Made by a program: the position numbers and the translations under genes | Shown: positions 13,569 to 23,282 of the stretch, piece after piece | How positions within the stretch are numbered: position 1 is the stretch's first letter | Layout of the letters: each line of letters begins with the position of its first letter | Notes under the pieces: generated by a model | What the model was told of the DNA's origin: nothing | Database searches by the model: none | The model's input: only the letters and a program-made list of their open reading frames with translations | Assembly (NCBI GenBank): GCA_003003615.1 | Contig: PVWD01000012.1 | Location: 1 to 47,658, forward strand | Origin: a filamentous cyanobacterium CCP2 | GTDB lineage: Bacteria; Cyanobacteriota; Cyanobacteriia; Elainellales; Elainellaceae | Reading direction: 5' to 3' | DNA: 47,658 nt

Positions 13569-14446
13569 CACGCACCACCCATTCGTTCATTCGGATTGTA
13601 GGAATCAGTTTAAGGGCTGGGCTGCTAGCTGGATTGTTTAGCAGTTGTGCCTTGCTGAACAACACTGCCTCTGAAGCCGATTCATCCCAAGCGACTGCCG
13701 AAAATGGCTCTCTAACTGGGACAGATCTGGCCTGCGACACTCCCACCCATGTCTCTGAAATCGTTTGGAGCAATGGAGAACCCCTCATCACCTTTACCCA
13801 AAAACCTAGTGAAACCATTCTCGATCAGGAGTCAGTCGCCATTCTCAGCAATCCTGACGGCAGCAGAACCTACGGCTACCAAACCGATCGCACGGTCTTT
13901 ACCCGGTTTTACCTGGATGGAACTTGCCTGATTCAAGCCCTAGACGATCAGGACAACATCACAGTGGAAGCATTTGGGCAAACAAGCATCGTTAACCCAA
14001 GCGGAGAGGGTAATACAACGACACCCACCACCAACGGTGATGAACCGATCGATGAACCGATCGCCGCAGCCACCATTTCCACCCCTCCCAGCGAGCCAGT
14101 TTCCAACAGCGAAGATGAACTGATCACCACAGCACCCAACCCAGCAAGCCTGTCGCTGCTCTGTTCAGGAGCCATTCAAAACGACGTTGACTTTACAGCT
14201 TATTTCAACGGTGAGTCCGGTTTTAGCCGTGTGGAATTCTTGCCCCGCGCCTCATCTTCAAATACGCCCTTAACCTCCACCCTTTCCTATAGTGGCGAGA
14301 ATAGTGCAGGACAAGCTCTTTGGCGAGGTTCGGTCAGCGCAATGGCAGATGTAACGCTGGTTCATTTATCAACCTCTGCGGTGAAAGCAGGCGATCGTGT
14401 CTCTGTGGGCTACGACGGACGCTGGGGCCAAGCCATTTGTCGATAA
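13565..14446 (+). CDS. Probable secreted lipoprotein, two strand-rich domains, 293 aa
   Basis: The function is not recognised. The N-terminus is signal-like: basic residues, then LRAGLLAGLFSSC with Cys at about residue 28, an imperfect lipobox, suggesting a lipoprotein or at least an exported protein. The first domain (about 45-140) contains LACDTPTHVSEIVWSNGEPL and YGYQTDRTVFTRFY. A Thr/Pro/Glu-rich linker follows (about 140-190). The second domain (to the end) has two further Cys residues, SLLCSGAIQN and GQAICR, that could pair. GGGGAG lies upstream of the ATG, and a 31-residue frame overlaps the start. It is probably a periplasmic or outer-surface protein. Confidence 0.7.
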   Translation: MTRTTHSFIRIVGISLRAGLLAGLFSSCALLNNTASEADSSQATAENGSLTGTDLACDTPTHVSEIVWSNGEPLITFTQKPSETILDQESVAILSNPDGSRTYGYQTDRTVFTRFYLDGTCLIQALDDQDNITVEAFGQTSIVNPSGEGNTTTPTTNGDEPIDEPIAAATISTPPSEPVSNSEDELITTAPNPASLSLLCSGAIQNDVDFTAYFNGESGFSRVEFLPRASSSNTPLTSTLSYSGENSAGQALWRGSVSAMADVTLVHLSTSAVKAGDRVSVGYDGRWGQAICR

Positions 14447-14605
14447 TACGCTGATAATACCTAGACAAGTTTCTTTTGCCGCTGCTTTAACCTATATTCT
14501 CGCTACACTGGTGAGATAAAGTGTTTTCAATGTAGTTTTGTTAAGAATTGTTCGGTCATGCTGTCTACACCATCGACCTCATTCACCCTCAGCATTCCCC
14601 ACGCC

Positions 14606-14899
14606 ATGACAGCCACGCCGACAGTGGCTCCTGGCAAATCCAGCCAAACCATTAGTAAGACCTACCCCAATTACAAGGTGATCGTCTTAAACGATGACTT
14701 CAACACCTTTCAGCACGTTGCCGACTGCCTGATGAAGTATATTCCTGGCATGACGAGCGATCGGGCATGGGAACTAACGAATCAGGTTCACTATGAGGGA
14801 CAGGCGACGGTTTGGGTTGGGCCCCAAGAGCCTGCGGAGCTTTATCACCAACAACTGAGCCGAGCCGGGCTGACAATGGCTCCTCTCGAAAAAGCCTAG
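14606..14899 (+). CDS. clpS: ATP-dependent Clp protease adaptor ClpS
   Basis: ClpS binds N-degron substrates and delivers them to ClpCP or ClpAP. The diagnostic core is complete: YKVIVLNDDFNTFQHVADCL (the NDDFNT substrate-pocket motif), AWELTNQVHYEGQATVWVG, and EPAELYHQQLSRAGLTMAPL. The wording of this core resembles the second cyanobacterial ClpS type (ClpS2) more than E. coli ClpS; that assignment is from memory of the family. The frame is open from ATG 14558, but the product starting at 14606 (MTATPTVAPGK) gives the usual length of about 97 residues. Neither start has a clear ribosome site. A DUF2103 gene follows. Confidence 0.92.
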   Translation: MTATPTVAPGKSSQTISKTYPNYKVIVLNDDFNTFQHVADCLMKYIPGMTSDRAWELTNQVHYEGQATVWVGPQEPAELYHQQLSRAGLTMAPLEKA

Positions 14900-14929
14900 C
14901 CATGCACCATTCCATTCTTGACATAAAAG

Positions 14930-14957
14930 TTGACACACAGGAATTTACAGGCACAAT
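14930..14957 (+). promoter_or_regulatory. Candidate sigma70 promoter upstream of the DUF2103 gene
   Basis: TTGACA at 14930-14935 and CACAAT at 14952-14957 are separated by 16 bp. A second TTGACA lies at 14918-14923. The position suggests a start site near 14964, which favours the short DUF2103 reading frame. Confidence 0.4.
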
Positions 14958-14988
14958 GGGGGGTAACATCCCTCTTTTTTATTTCTTA

Positions 14989-15288
14989 ATGATTATGGGC
15001 GGCTCCCCTAAAGGCAGAGTAGTTTGGAATCACTCAACCCATCTCCCCGGATTGATTCCAATCCTGGAGCAGCTCACGCATATCGATGGCATCCAAACCA
15101 TTACCCCTGCGGTAATTGGACGAGCGCGATCGAACACGCCGAAAATGCAAATCAAAGTTTCCGTGCCCATTCGTGGGGGATTTAAGCTGATTGCTCGCAA
15201 GGGCAAAACCTTTCAAGAAGTCTTTGTGATTACAAGTTTGAGCCAGGAAGAACTGGCCGAGGCAATTCACCAAACCCTGAATGCATAG
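14989..15288 (+). CDS. DUF2103 protein, about 99 aa
   Basis: A conserved cyanobacterial protein of the DUF2103 family, described as a possible metal-binding protein; its role is unknown. The core is KGRVVWNHSTHLPGLIPILE, then IQTITPAVIGRARSNTPKMQ, then VSVPIRGGFKLIARKGKTFQ and TSLSQEELAEAI. The open frame reaches back to 14812, inside clpS. Family members start just before the WNHST motif, and a promoter-like pair lies at 14930-14957, so the ATG at 14989 (or 14995) is preferred. It follows clpS, a neighbour arrangement seen in other cyanobacteria as I recall it, but a functional link is not shown. Confidence 0.8.
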   Translation: MIMGGSPKGRVVWNHSTHLPGLIPILEQLTHIDGIQTITPAVIGRARSNTPKMQIKVSVPIRGGFKLIARKGKTFQEVFVITSLSQEELAEAIHQTLNA

Positions 15289-15412
15289 CAAGACAATCTA
15301 TTAGCGAGACAATACGAGTTTCAAACCAGCTTCCTCACAGCGATACAATGGTGAAGTTGCAAATTGTTTCAACTCAGATCATTTATTAACCTTAAGGACA
15401 GATAGGCGGGCA

Positions 15413-17884
15413 ATGCGGATCTCTTTGAACTGGCTCAAGGAACTCGTCGATATTACGATGACCCCAGACGAGTTGGCGGACATGCTGACCATGGCGGGGT
15501 TTGAAGTGGAAGAGATTGAAGACCGTCGGACGTGGGCAGATGGCGTGGTGATTGGCAAAGTCATTCAGCGGGAACCCCATCCCAATGCCGACAAGCTGAG
15601 CGTCTGTACGGTGGATATTGGGGCTGATCAGCCTTCTACGATCGTTTGCGGAGCCGCCAATGTCCGAGCTGATATTTACGTCCCGGTTGCCACGTTGGGA
15701 ACCTATCTGCCCAAGATCGACCTGAAGATTAAAGCCCGAAAGCTGCGGGATGTGCCCTCTGAAGGCATGATTTGTTCCCTGGCAGAAGTGGGGTTAACCA
15801 AAGAATCCGAAGGAATTCATATTTTTCCGCAAACAGACTTACCCATCGGCAGCGATGCCCGTCCCTACTTGGGCTTAGACGATGTGGTGCTCGATCTGAC
15901 TTCCACCGCCAACCGGGCTGATGCCCTGAGCATGGTCGGAATTGCGCGAGAAGTGGCTGCTTTAACGGGAGCGAAGCTGAAACTGCCAGAAATTCCCCAA
16001 ATTCCTGTGAAAACAGGCGGCAAAGACTTGAAGCTGAAAATCTCTGAGCCGCAAGCCTGCCCCATTTACATCGGCACGATTATCGAAGGAGTCACGATCG
16101 CCCCTTCCCCAGACTGGCTACAACGCCGCCTCCAAGCTGCCGGAACTCGTCCCATTAATAACGTTGTTGATATCACCAACTATGTGCTGCTGGAATGGGG
16201 ACAACCGCTTCATGCCTTCGATCGCGATCGGCTTCAGTCCGTTGCCGGGAGCAAAAACTTGGCGATCGGGGTGCGATTTGCTCAATCGGGCGAAACCTTT
16301 ACCACATTAGATAGTCAGGAGCGTAAGCTGACTGAACAAACTTTACTGATCACTGCGAACGATCAACCCGTGGCGTTGGCAGGAGTCATGGGCGGCGAAA
16401 ATACGGAAGTCCATGACGCAACCCAGAACTTGATGCTGGAAGCGGCGATTTTTGACACCGTCGCAACAAGGCGATCGGCCCGTTCCCAGGGTTTACGCAC
16501 TGAGGCTTCCACCCGGTATGAGCGCGGAGTTAACCAGGCAGAGCTAGAAATTGCCTGTCAGCGAGCGATTCAGCTACTTACCGAGATAGCAGGCGGCACA
16601 GTTGGAACCCAAGCGGTGGCAGATAGCCGTCCGGGGCAAACGCTGATGACTCGTGCGATCGAACTCCGCATGGAGCGGGTCAACCAAATTTTGGGGCCCG
16701 TCATTTTGAATCCGGCTGCGTTAGCTGAAGACTCCTTAGCAGAAGATGACATTGGCGAACTACGAGCCGCAGACGTAGAACGGGTTTTAACTGCTTTGGG
16801 CTGTGAGCTAACCCCCTCTGAGCAGGAAGGGCTTTGGACTGTCACGGTTCCCCCTTACCGCTACCGCGACCTAGAACGCGAAATTGACCTGATCGAAGAA
16901 GTGGCGCGGCTCTATGGCTACAACAACTTCTGTGATACGTTGCCCAGCAAAACTGAGGCAGGCTACCTACCAGAGGAATATTTGGCCCTTCGTCAGATCC
17001 ATGCTGCTTGTCGGGCTGTGGGGCTAACAGAAGTCATTCACTATTCCCTGGTGAAGCCGAACCACGAGAATCAGGTGGCTTTATCTAACCCCCTGCTTGC
17101 CGAATATTCTGCCCTCCGCACCGAAATGCTGTCTGCTCTGATTGATGCGTTCCAGTACAACCTGGAGCAGGGCAATGGCCCCCTCAACGCCTTTGAAATG
17201 GGGCGAGTCTTTTGGCGGGAGGAAAACGGCTTTTATGAAACCGATCGCCTGGTTGGAATTGTTGGTGGTGATCCGGTTCAGGGCCGCTGGGTGAGAAGCG
17301 GTCGTGACCAGCCGATGAGTTGGTTTGAAGCAAAGGGCATGTTGGAAAGCGTGTTTCAGCGGTTGAGTTTAACCGTAGAATATCAGCCCGATCGCCGCAA
17401 TCCAATTCTGCATCCTGGACGGACGGCCTCGCTGTGGCTCAATGGTGATCGGCTGGGCACCTTCGGACAACTGCATCCCCAGGTTCGGCAAGAACGCGGA
17501 CTGCCTGATGAGGTCTATGTTTTTGATTTAGATCTGGATGTGATACTCAATCATCTGGTGCAGGAAGATAACCCCGTGCCCATCTTCCAACCCTACTCCA
17601 CCTTCCCGGCTTCCGATCGCGACATTGCTTTCTTTGCCCCCATCACCTTCTCAGTGGCAGACATTGAGCGATCGGTGAGGCAAGTGGGCGGCAAACTCCT
17701 GGAATCGGTGGAGCTATTTGATGAGTATCGCGGCAAAGGAGTCCCTGAGGGGAAGCGCAGCCTTGCCTTCCGCTTGGTGTACCGGGCAGCCGATCGCACC
17801 CTCACCGATCAGGATGTGGAACCTGTGCATCAGAAAGTGCGTGAGGTGTTGGAAGAGAAATTCCAGGCAGAATTGAGAAGCTAG
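15413..17884 (+). CDS. pheT: Phenylalanine-tRNA ligase beta subunit PheT, 823 aa
   Basis: PheT is the beta subunit of the heterotetrameric phenylalanyl-tRNA synthetase. In order it shows an N-terminal module [14 protein letters not shown], the EMAP/OB-type tRNA-binding domain with [15 protein letters not shown] and VCGAANVRA, the B3/B4 editing region ([18 protein letters not shown]), and the B5 domain. The catalytic-like core contains [20 protein letters not shown], and the C-terminal ferredoxin-fold anticodon-binding domain contains [12 protein letters not shown] and [17 protein letters not shown]. The length is normal for bacterial PheT. The alpha subunit gene is not in this window, as is usual for cyanobacteria with unlinked pheS and pheT. 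Confidence 0.97.
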   Translation: MRISLNWLKELVDITMTPDELADMLTMAGFEVEEIEDRRTWADGVVIGKVIQREPHPNADKLSVCTVDIGADQPSTIVCGAANVRADIYVPVATLGTYLPKIDLKIKARKLRDVPSEGMICSLAEVGLTKESEGIHIFPQTDLPIGSDARPYLGLDDVVLDLTSTANRADALSMVGIAREVAALTGAKLKLPEIPQIPVKTGGKDLKLKISEPQACPIYIGTIIEGVTIAPSPDWLQRRLQAAGTRPINNVVDITNYVLLEWGQPLHAFDRDRLQSVAGSKNLAIGVRFAQSGETFTTLDSQERKLTEQTLLITANDQPVALAGVMGGENTEVHDATQNLMLEAAIFDTVATRRSARSQGLRTEASTRYERGVNQAELEIACQRAIQLLTEIAGGTVGTQAVADSRPGQTLMTRAIELRMERVNQILGPVILNPAALAEDSLAEDDIGELRAADVERVLTALGCELTPSEQEGLWTVTVPPYRYRDLEREIDLIEEVARLYGYNNFCDTLPSKTEAGYLPEEYLALRQIHAACRAVGLTEVIHYSLVKPNHENQVALSNPLLAEYSALRTEMLSALIDAFQYNLEQGNGPLNAFEMGRVFWREENGFYETDRLVGIVGGDPVQGRWVRSGRDQPMSWFEAKGMLESVFQRLSLTVEYQPDRRNPILHPGRTASLWLNGDRLGTFGQLHPQVRQERGLPDEVYVFDLDLDVILNHLVQEDNPVPIFQPYSTFPASDRDIAFFAPITFSVADIERSVRQVGGKLLESVELFDEYRGKGVPEGKRSLAFRLVYRAADRTLTDQDVEPVHQKVREVLEEKFQAELRS

Positions 17885-17909
17885 TTGAAAAGACGTTTGG
17901 CGACAAAAT

Positions 17910-19505
17910 ATGCTGCTGGCCCAAAGTAATGCCGTCACTGCTCCGGGAATGGATAATGTGACGGGTTTAGTCACAACGCTGATCATCTTGTTACTCGTAG
18001 CAACTGGGGTCGCGCTAATCACCCGACGGCTACGGATACCCTATGTGACGGGTTTAGTCTTAGCTGGCTTAGCTGTCACCGAGTTGCTGCCTGGGCAAGT
18101 TGGGCTAAATCCAGAACTGGTATTGAACCTATTCTTGCCCATCCTGATTTTTGAAGCATCCATCAACACTGACATTAGCCGTCTTCGTAGTACGGTGAAA
18201 CCGATCGCCCTATTGGCTGGCCCTGGCATTGCGCTGGCTTCAGCAATAACCGCCGTTTTGCTAAAGTACAGCCTGGGCTTTGCCTGGATGCCCGCCTTGT
18301 TTGCTGGGGTAATTCTAGCCATTACCGACACCGTTTCCGTGATTGCGGTCTTTAAGGAAGTGCCTGTGCCTTCCCGGTTGTCCACGATCGTGGAAGGTGA
18401 AAGTTTATTTAATGATGGCGTTGCGCTGGTGTTGTTCAGCCTGATTGCCAGCGTTTACACCGTCGGCTCGATTACTTTCCTGGAAGGGCTACAGCAGTTG
18501 ACGGTTGTGATTGCGGGCGGTACGCTGGTTGGTCTGGGTTTTGGTTATTTAAGTGTAGGACTATCGCGGCAGTCAGATGATGCATTAAGCGATATCTTGC
18601 TGACCGTTGCGGTTGCCTTGGGAGCCTTTCAGGTAGGGCAGTTTCTCGGCGTGTCAGGAGCGGTGGCGGTGGTGGTAGCCGGGTTGGTCTACGGCAACTT
18701 GGGCATTGCTCGGAGCGTTTCTGCCACTGCAAAAATCACGATTCTGAGCTTTTGGGAATATGCCGGATTTGGGGTCAACACGTTTATTTTTTTGCTGATT
18801 GGGCTAGAAGTTGACCTAATTACCCTCTGGCAGACCCTACCTTTGGTTTTGATTGCGATTCTGGTCTATCAGGCAGGACGGGCATTAACGGTTTACCCCT
18901 TACTCGCCTTATTGCGATCGTTCGATCGCCCCATTCCCATTAAGTGGCAGCACGTCCTGTTTTTGGGCAACGTTAAAGGGTCGCTTTCCATGGCCCTGGC
19001 CCTCAGCATTCCCCTAGGGCTGCCTGGACGAGAGCAAGTGATTCCCCTTGTATTTGGGACTGTTCTAGTTTCACTGGTTGGGCAGGGATTGAGCCTCCCA
19101 TGGTTGGTCAAACGGTTGAGACTATCCAGCGTTTCTAACATCAGACAGCAGGTAGAAGAATCTCAAATTCAGCTAATTGCCGCCAAAGCCGCCCAGGATG
19201 AGCTAGACAGCCTGCTGAAGTCGGGGGTTTTGCCAAAGGCCGTTTACGAAGAATTGCGGGCAGCTTACCAGGCCAGAGTGGCGGTATCCGAACGGCGATT
19301 GCGGGATCTCTATAATCAACGCCCAGATCAAGCTTTAGGAAAGGGAGACGATCGCACTAAGCTAGATGCAATCCAGCGACGGTTGCTGCTTGCAGAAAAA
19401 GGAGCCGTCAATGATGCCCTCCGCAAACGGATTATTTCTGAAGACTTGGTGCAAACCTACATCCAAGACCTCAATGAGAGACTTCTAACGTTAGACGATG
19501 ACTAG
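17910..19505 (+). CDS. CPA1-family Na+(K+)/H+ antiporter, 531 aa
   Basis: A cation/proton antiporter of the NhaP/CPA1 type in the cytoplasmic or thylakoid membrane. It has about 12 membrane segments from residue 15 to 415. The core transport motifs are LPILIFEASINTDISRL, AGVILAITDTVSVIAVFKEV (the TD of helix 5) and STIVEGESLFNDGVALVLFS (the ND pair of helix 6). The cytoplasmic tail of about 120 residues is helical and charged. ATG 17910 (MLLAQSN) and ATG 17949 (MDNVTG) are both possible. Its 3' end overlaps the convergent RCK gene by 35 bp. The neighbouring RCK proteins could be ligand sensors for it, which is inference. Confidence 0.92.
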   Translation: MLLAQSNAVTAPGMDNVTGLVTTLIILLLVATGVALITRRLRIPYVTGLVLAGLAVTELLPGQVGLNPELVLNLFLPILIFEASINTDISRLRSTVKPIALLAGPGIALASAITAVLLKYSLGFAWMPALFAGVILAITDTVSVIAVFKEVPVPSRLSTIVEGESLFNDGVALVLFSLIASVYTVGSITFLEGLQQLTVVIAGGTLVGLGFGYLSVGLSRQSDDALSDILLTVAVALGAFQVGQFLGVSGAVAVVVAGLVYGNLGIARSVSATAKITILSFWEYAGFGVNTFIFLLIGLEVDLITLWQTLPLVLIAILVYQAGRALTVYPLLALLRSFDRPIPIKWQHVLFLGNVKGSLSMALALSIPLGLPGREQVIPLVFGTVLVSLVGQGLSLPWLVKRLRLSSVSNIRQQVEESQIQLIAAKAAQDELDSLLKSGVLPKAVYEELRAAYQARVAVSERRLRDLYNQRPDQALGKGDDRTKLDAIQRRLLLAEKGAVNDALRKRIISEDLVQTYIQDLNERLLTLDDD

Positions 19506-20178
19506 AGCAAATCCCCATAAAGTCAATCATCTGACGCACCAAACCGGGCTTTGTTACCACCAGGATCGTTGAGCCAGCATCTAGCCGGGTGTTGCCATTC
19601 GGAATGATCAAATCGGCGCAGACATGGCATTGATAGCCGATAATCAGCGAACCCGTGGGGAAGTTTGGATCTTGGGCAATTTCGGCCACCGTCCGTCCGG
19701 CAATGTAACAATCACTCGGCACAGGTAGTTTAAGTACCTCTACTTGCCCCTGTTCAAAGTGCATCATTGATTCTACTTCGGGATATTCCAGCGCGTTCAC
19801 CATTGTGGTAATCGCAATATCCAATGTGCTGATCACATGGCTGGCTCCAGCAATCCGATAAGGTTCCAAAAAGTCTCGCTCACTCATGCGAACCACAATC
19901 ATGGGAACGCCATATCGTTTGGAGAGCGTCACCAGTGCCAGGTTCATCGCATCGCTGCTGAGGGTCGCAGCCACCGCATCGGCTTTACGAATTCCCGCTT
20001 CATTTAACACTGTTGTGCTGACGGCACTCCCTTCAAACGCCATGACTCCCACCTTCTCGCGGGCATACTGACAGGCGATCGGGTCAGTATCAACCACTGC
20101 AACCGTATGGCCCATTTCCAGTAGGGCTTGGGCTAACCGTAACCCCATCATTCCGGCTCCACCAATCAACACATACAT
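19471..20178 (-). CDS. TrkA/KtrA-type RCK protein, 235 aa (copy 1)
   Basis: A soluble regulator of a K+ or cation transporter that senses nucleotides or ions. An N-terminal Rossmann RCK domain (about residues 1-130) starts MYVLIGGAGMMGLRLAQALL with the GxGxxG dinucleotide loop and VVDTDP binding end. A C-terminal RCK_C (TrkA-C) domain ends the protein, with VEVLKLPVPSDCYIAGRTVA. It lies tail to tail with the CPA1 antiporter gene (35-bp overlap) and 173 bp downstream of a close paralogue on the same strand. No membrane subunit of a Trk/Ktr system is nearby, so its partner could be the antiporter or an unlinked channel. Confidence 0.9.
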   Translation of the reverse strand: MYVLIGGAGMMGLRLAQALLEMGHTVAVVDTDPIACQYAREKVGVMAFEGSAVSTTVLNEAGIRKADAVAATLSSDAMNLALVTLSKRYGVPMIVVRMSERDFLEPYRIAGASHVISTLDIAITTMVNALEYPEVESMMHFEQGQVEVLKLPVPSDCYIAGRTVAEIAQDPNFPTGSLIIGYQCHVCADLIIPNGNTRLDAGSTILVVTKPGLVRQMIDFMGICSSHRLTLEVSH

Positions 20179-20351
20179 GGCTCACTTTGCCTCGCTAGTT
20201 GAAAATTTGTTAGCAGTTCCGTAAAGACAGGGTTCATCGCTTTGGGGATGTACTCTAATTTGAATAACCCCTAAAGGCTTTGAACCCTTTGATTTCTGAT
20301 GCACTACATCAGACCTAATTCATTTCTATTTTCGTTGATTCATTGCAACTT

Positions 20352-21086
20352 TCACAGAACTCCTTCTACTGATGCTTGATAAAGCATTTCTACCTTCGGT
20401 AAACGATCGCCTGGACAATGCTGCAAGAAATCGATGATTTGATGTAAGAATTGGGGCTGAGTGGCAACCAATACAGTCGAGCCTGCTTCAAGCACTGTCC
20501 CTCCGTGCGGAACGACTAGATTTGTATGCGGGTGAGACTGATAGCCAATAATCAGAGAATTTTCTGGAAAGTTAGGATTTTGGGCAATTTCTGAAATCCT
20601 TTGACCCACCACATCACAGCGTTCGGGAATGGACAGCTTAAGAATTTCAATTTGCCCTTGCTCAAAGTGCATCATCGAATCCACTTCAGGATATTCGATC
20701 GCCCTCACCATTGTAGAAACGCCCAAATCCACCGTGCTGATAATGTGATGGGCCCCAGCAATCCGCAACGGTTCAGTAAAGTCTCTGTGACGCATGCGCG
20801 ACAGAATATGAGGTACTCCAAAATGACGAGCTAAAGACACCATCGCAAGATTTAGAGCATCACTCCGCAACACCGCTGCCACCGAATCCGCCTTGCGAAT
20901 GCCTGCGGTCAAAAGCACTTCTGTACTCACCGCACTCCCCTCAAATGCCATCACACCACACTGTTCCCGCGCTTGACGACAGGCAGCAGGGTCAATATCA
21001 ATAATGGCAACTGTATGTCCAAGTTCCAACAAGTCTTGAGCCAGGCTGAGACCCACTAATCCGGCTCCGCCAATGATTACATACAT
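20352..21086 (-). CDS. TrkA/KtrA-type RCK protein, 244 aa (copy 2)
   Basis: A paralogue of the 235-residue RCK protein downstream; the two share long blocks such as QDLNEMGHTV-like helix 1, GVMAFEGSAVST and the stretch YPEVDSMMHFEQGQ. The N-terminal Rossmann domain carries GGAGLVGLSL and IDIDPAACRQAREQ. The C-terminal TrkA-C domain includes EILKLSIPERCDVVGQRISE. The start at 21086 is chosen because GGAGGG lies at 21091-21096 in the message; an upstream in-frame ATG at 21122 lacks such a site. The pair are tandem duplicates that may form heteromers. A membrane partner is not identified here. Confidence 0.9.
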   Translation of the reverse strand: MYVIIGGAGLVGLSLAQDLLELGHTVAIIDIDPAACRQAREQCGVMAFEGSAVSTEVLLTAGIRKADSVAAVLRSDALNLAMVSLARHFGVPHILSRMRHRDFTEPLRIAGAHHIISTVDLGVSTMVRAIEYPEVDSMMHFEQGQIEILKLSIPERCDVVGQRISEIAQNPNFPENSLIIGYQSHPHTNLVVPHGGTVLEAGSTVLVATQPQFLHQIIDFLQHCPGDRLPKVEMLYQASVEGVL

Positions 21087-21228
21087 GATGCCCTCCTTCC
21101 ATTCGTATCTGCTGCTTCCCAAGTGTCACTTTAGCTCAATGCTTGTAGAGACAACACGAGGCTTCAGCATAAGGTGGATGGCATGTTAGAAGCGTAATGC
21201 AGATCACATACGGATCACAGCGAGCCGA

Positions 21229-23004
21229 TCAATACCCTGAAAACTGTTCTTGGTACGCCAAATACGCAGCCTCCAGAAACACATCGGAAGTCATGCCGTC
21301 TGGAATCGTTTCAAGCTGAATCACCGATCGCACCTGTCGCGCCAAGTTCAGGCTGAGTTCTGCTTCCGCCAAGCGGCTCATAAAGGAACGGCGTTGTAAG
21401 TATTCGCTAATGACTGCAAATTGGTCAGGCTGGAGTTTTGCTAAGTTTGCCTGCTGTGGAAGGTCTACTGCAAAAGCCTTAGCCGCATCAGATAGGGTAA
21501 TTGCCCGTTGATTCGCCCGATTTTCCTGAATCACCACCGTTCCAGCGGCCCAGTCTCCCAGCCGCTTTTCGCGCTTACCAAAAAAGATTAGAAACGCTCC
21601 CAGGAACAGGAAAAAGTCGATCGGCTGGATTAGAGAACGCAATACCGCCTGAGCCAGTCCAATCGGTCTGCCATCATCCCGAATCACGCGGATTTTAGCA
21701 GCACGTTTGCCGGGAGTTTGCCCCTGACGCAGCACCTCAAACCCAACAAAATAGCCCGTTGTGCCAATGAAAAACAGCAACAGACCGATCGCCAACAGCC
21801 ACAGCGACAGCCCACTGTAATCCAGTTCGGCTTGTTCCAAATAGGTTAAAAGTTGGTAAGAAAAAATTCCCCAAACCGTCCAGAATAAAATAGAACCCAT
21901 CAGCAGAATCGTATAGTCCACCAGGATGGCGTAGATCCGATTGCCAATTCCAGCCAGGGTAAATTCTAATTCGACGCTTTCCGGTGTCACTAAACTGACC
22001 CGCTGAAATAGCTGCATCACCGAAGCGGCTGAACCGTCCTGCGACTCGATCGTCAGCCCCATTCCTTCCCGACGGCTGCGTAGGTCATAGTAAAGAACCG
22101 CCTTTGTGCATTGCCAGATGGGCAGTAAAAGAATGCTCAAACCAATTCCCAAGGCATAGCTGCCCACAAAGGAAGACACAAAGAACCCGTCATTCCCAAC
22201 CGGGTCAAGCGAAATGGCGAGCAGTTGTAAAAGCGAACTCACCACCTGAAAAAGCACCTGAAACGGAGTCAAAACCGCCACCACTAGCATTAAAAGCAGC
22301 ACAACCCGCCACCCGCTTTTCGTCGTCAAATTCCAACTGCGGCCTAAGGATGCTGCTGCTCCGGATGCTGGCTCAATGGCATAGACCACTTCAGGCACAA
22401 AAAAACGGGCTAGCATCCATAGAAAGAAGATAATCGCCGGAATGCCCACCACCGCCAACAAACCCAGCGTGGCAAACCCGATCGCCATCAGCGTGGCATC
22501 ATCCGGTGTCGCTTCCGCAGTAATGGCATCTAACCCCGTCACTGCAAAAATCAGTATGACCAGCAGAATCGTTAACAGGATATAAAACCCAATGAACAAC
22601 CCCATAAACAGCAGAGACAGCAGAAAGCTAATCAGCCAAAACCCCCACATTCGCCGATTCGTGTATTGACTGGCGGCAGCAGCAGTTTCTGGAACCAGGA
22701 TTAATTCACCAAACGATTTCCGGGCAATGGCGGCGGCAAACGCCTGATACTTGGCAAAACCCATCAGCAGCAAGCCCAACGAAATCGGCACGATCGCAAT
22801 TAGCCAGCCTGTATTTCCAGATTGAACGAACCCAAACACGCTACCCACCAATACAATCAACGGGACAACGAACCAAGCCGTACCCACTGCCGCCAGCCAA
22901 GCATACTCTTTAAACTGTTTGCGATAAAGCTGTAACCCAGCACTGAGGATATTTCCAGCACTTAAAAACTGAATTGGCGTAAGCGATCGAGGTTGAGAAG
23001 ACAT
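21229..23004 (-). CDS. Polytopic membrane protein with C-terminal RDD domain, 591 aa
   Basis: The N-terminal two thirds form a multi-pass region with at least six membrane segments, including the loop EPASGAAASLGRSWNLT. This resembles the membrane part of glycerophosphodiester phosphodiesterase-like proteins. It is followed by an RDD domain whose signature residues appear in GIGNRIYAILVDYTILLMGS and GQTPGKRAAKIRVIRDDGRP. RDD proteins are thought to act in small-molecule or cation transport, but the role here is unknown. ATG at 23004 (MSSQPRSLTP) is preferred over 23082, whose extra residues look non-coding. It is divergent from a SpoIIM-like gene, a neighbour pair that often recurs in cyanobacteria. 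Confidence 0.85.
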   Translation of the reverse strand: MSSQPRSLTPIQFLSAGNILSAGLQLYRKQFKEYAWLAAVGTAWFVVPLIVLVGSVFGFVQSGNTGWLIAIVPISLGLLLMGFAKYQAFAAAIARKSFGELILVPETAAAASQYTNRRMWGFWLISFLLSLLFMGLFIGFYILLTILLVILIFAVTGLDAITAEATPDDATLMAIGFATLGLLAVVGIPAIIFFLWMLARFFVPEVVYAIEPASGAAASLGRSWNLTTKSGWRVVLLLMLVVAVLTPFQVLFQVVSSLLQLLAISLDPVGNDGFFVSSFVGSYALGIGLSILLLPIWQCTKAVLYYDLRSRREGMGLTIESQDGSAASVMQLFQRVSLVTPESVELEFTLAGIGNRIYAILVDYTILLMGSILFWTVWGIFSYQLLTYLEQAELDYSGLSLWLLAIGLLLFFIGTTGYFVGFEVLRQGQTPGKRAAKIRVIRDDGRPIGLAQAVLRSLIQPIDFFLFLGAFLIFFGKREKRLGDWAAGTVVIQENRANQRAITLSDAAKAFAVDLPQQANLAKLQPDQFAVISEYLQRRSFMSRLAEAELSLNLARQVRSVIQLETIPDGMTSDVFLEAAYLAYQEQFSGY

Positions 23005-23189
23005 AGCCCATATCCATGTTGAGCGGCGGAATCGAACGGGTGAAACGGTAGCAGGGCAACTCAGATGATGTTGAGAACCCAAATTGAGGCTAGCTTAGCC
23101 TAGATGCAGCAGGCAAGCAGTTCGCACGATGGAAAATCAGAAATTTCAGGCTTTCGTAGCCCATTGAGCAAAGTAACTTAAAAACAAGA

Positions 23190-23255
23190 TTTCAAAGATA
23201 TAAAGCTAAAAACCCTAAAAGATATTCCCAAAAGATATAAAGATATAAATCCCCA
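23190..23255. repeat. AGATATAAA-type direct repeats in divergent promoter
   Basis: Three to four copies of (A)AAGATATAAA or AAAGATATT lie in the gap between the RDD gene (minus) and the SpoIIM-like gene (plus). They may include -10-like elements of either promoter. No regulator is identified. Confidence 0.35.
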
Positions 23256-23282
23256 AAATCAGCACTTTCAACACAAATCTCT

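Noticed and set aside
14812-14988. Long N-terminal extension of the DUF2103 gene, and overlap with clpS
   Set aside because: The extension lies inside clpS in another frame and contains a promoter-like pair; the family starts near the WNHST motif.
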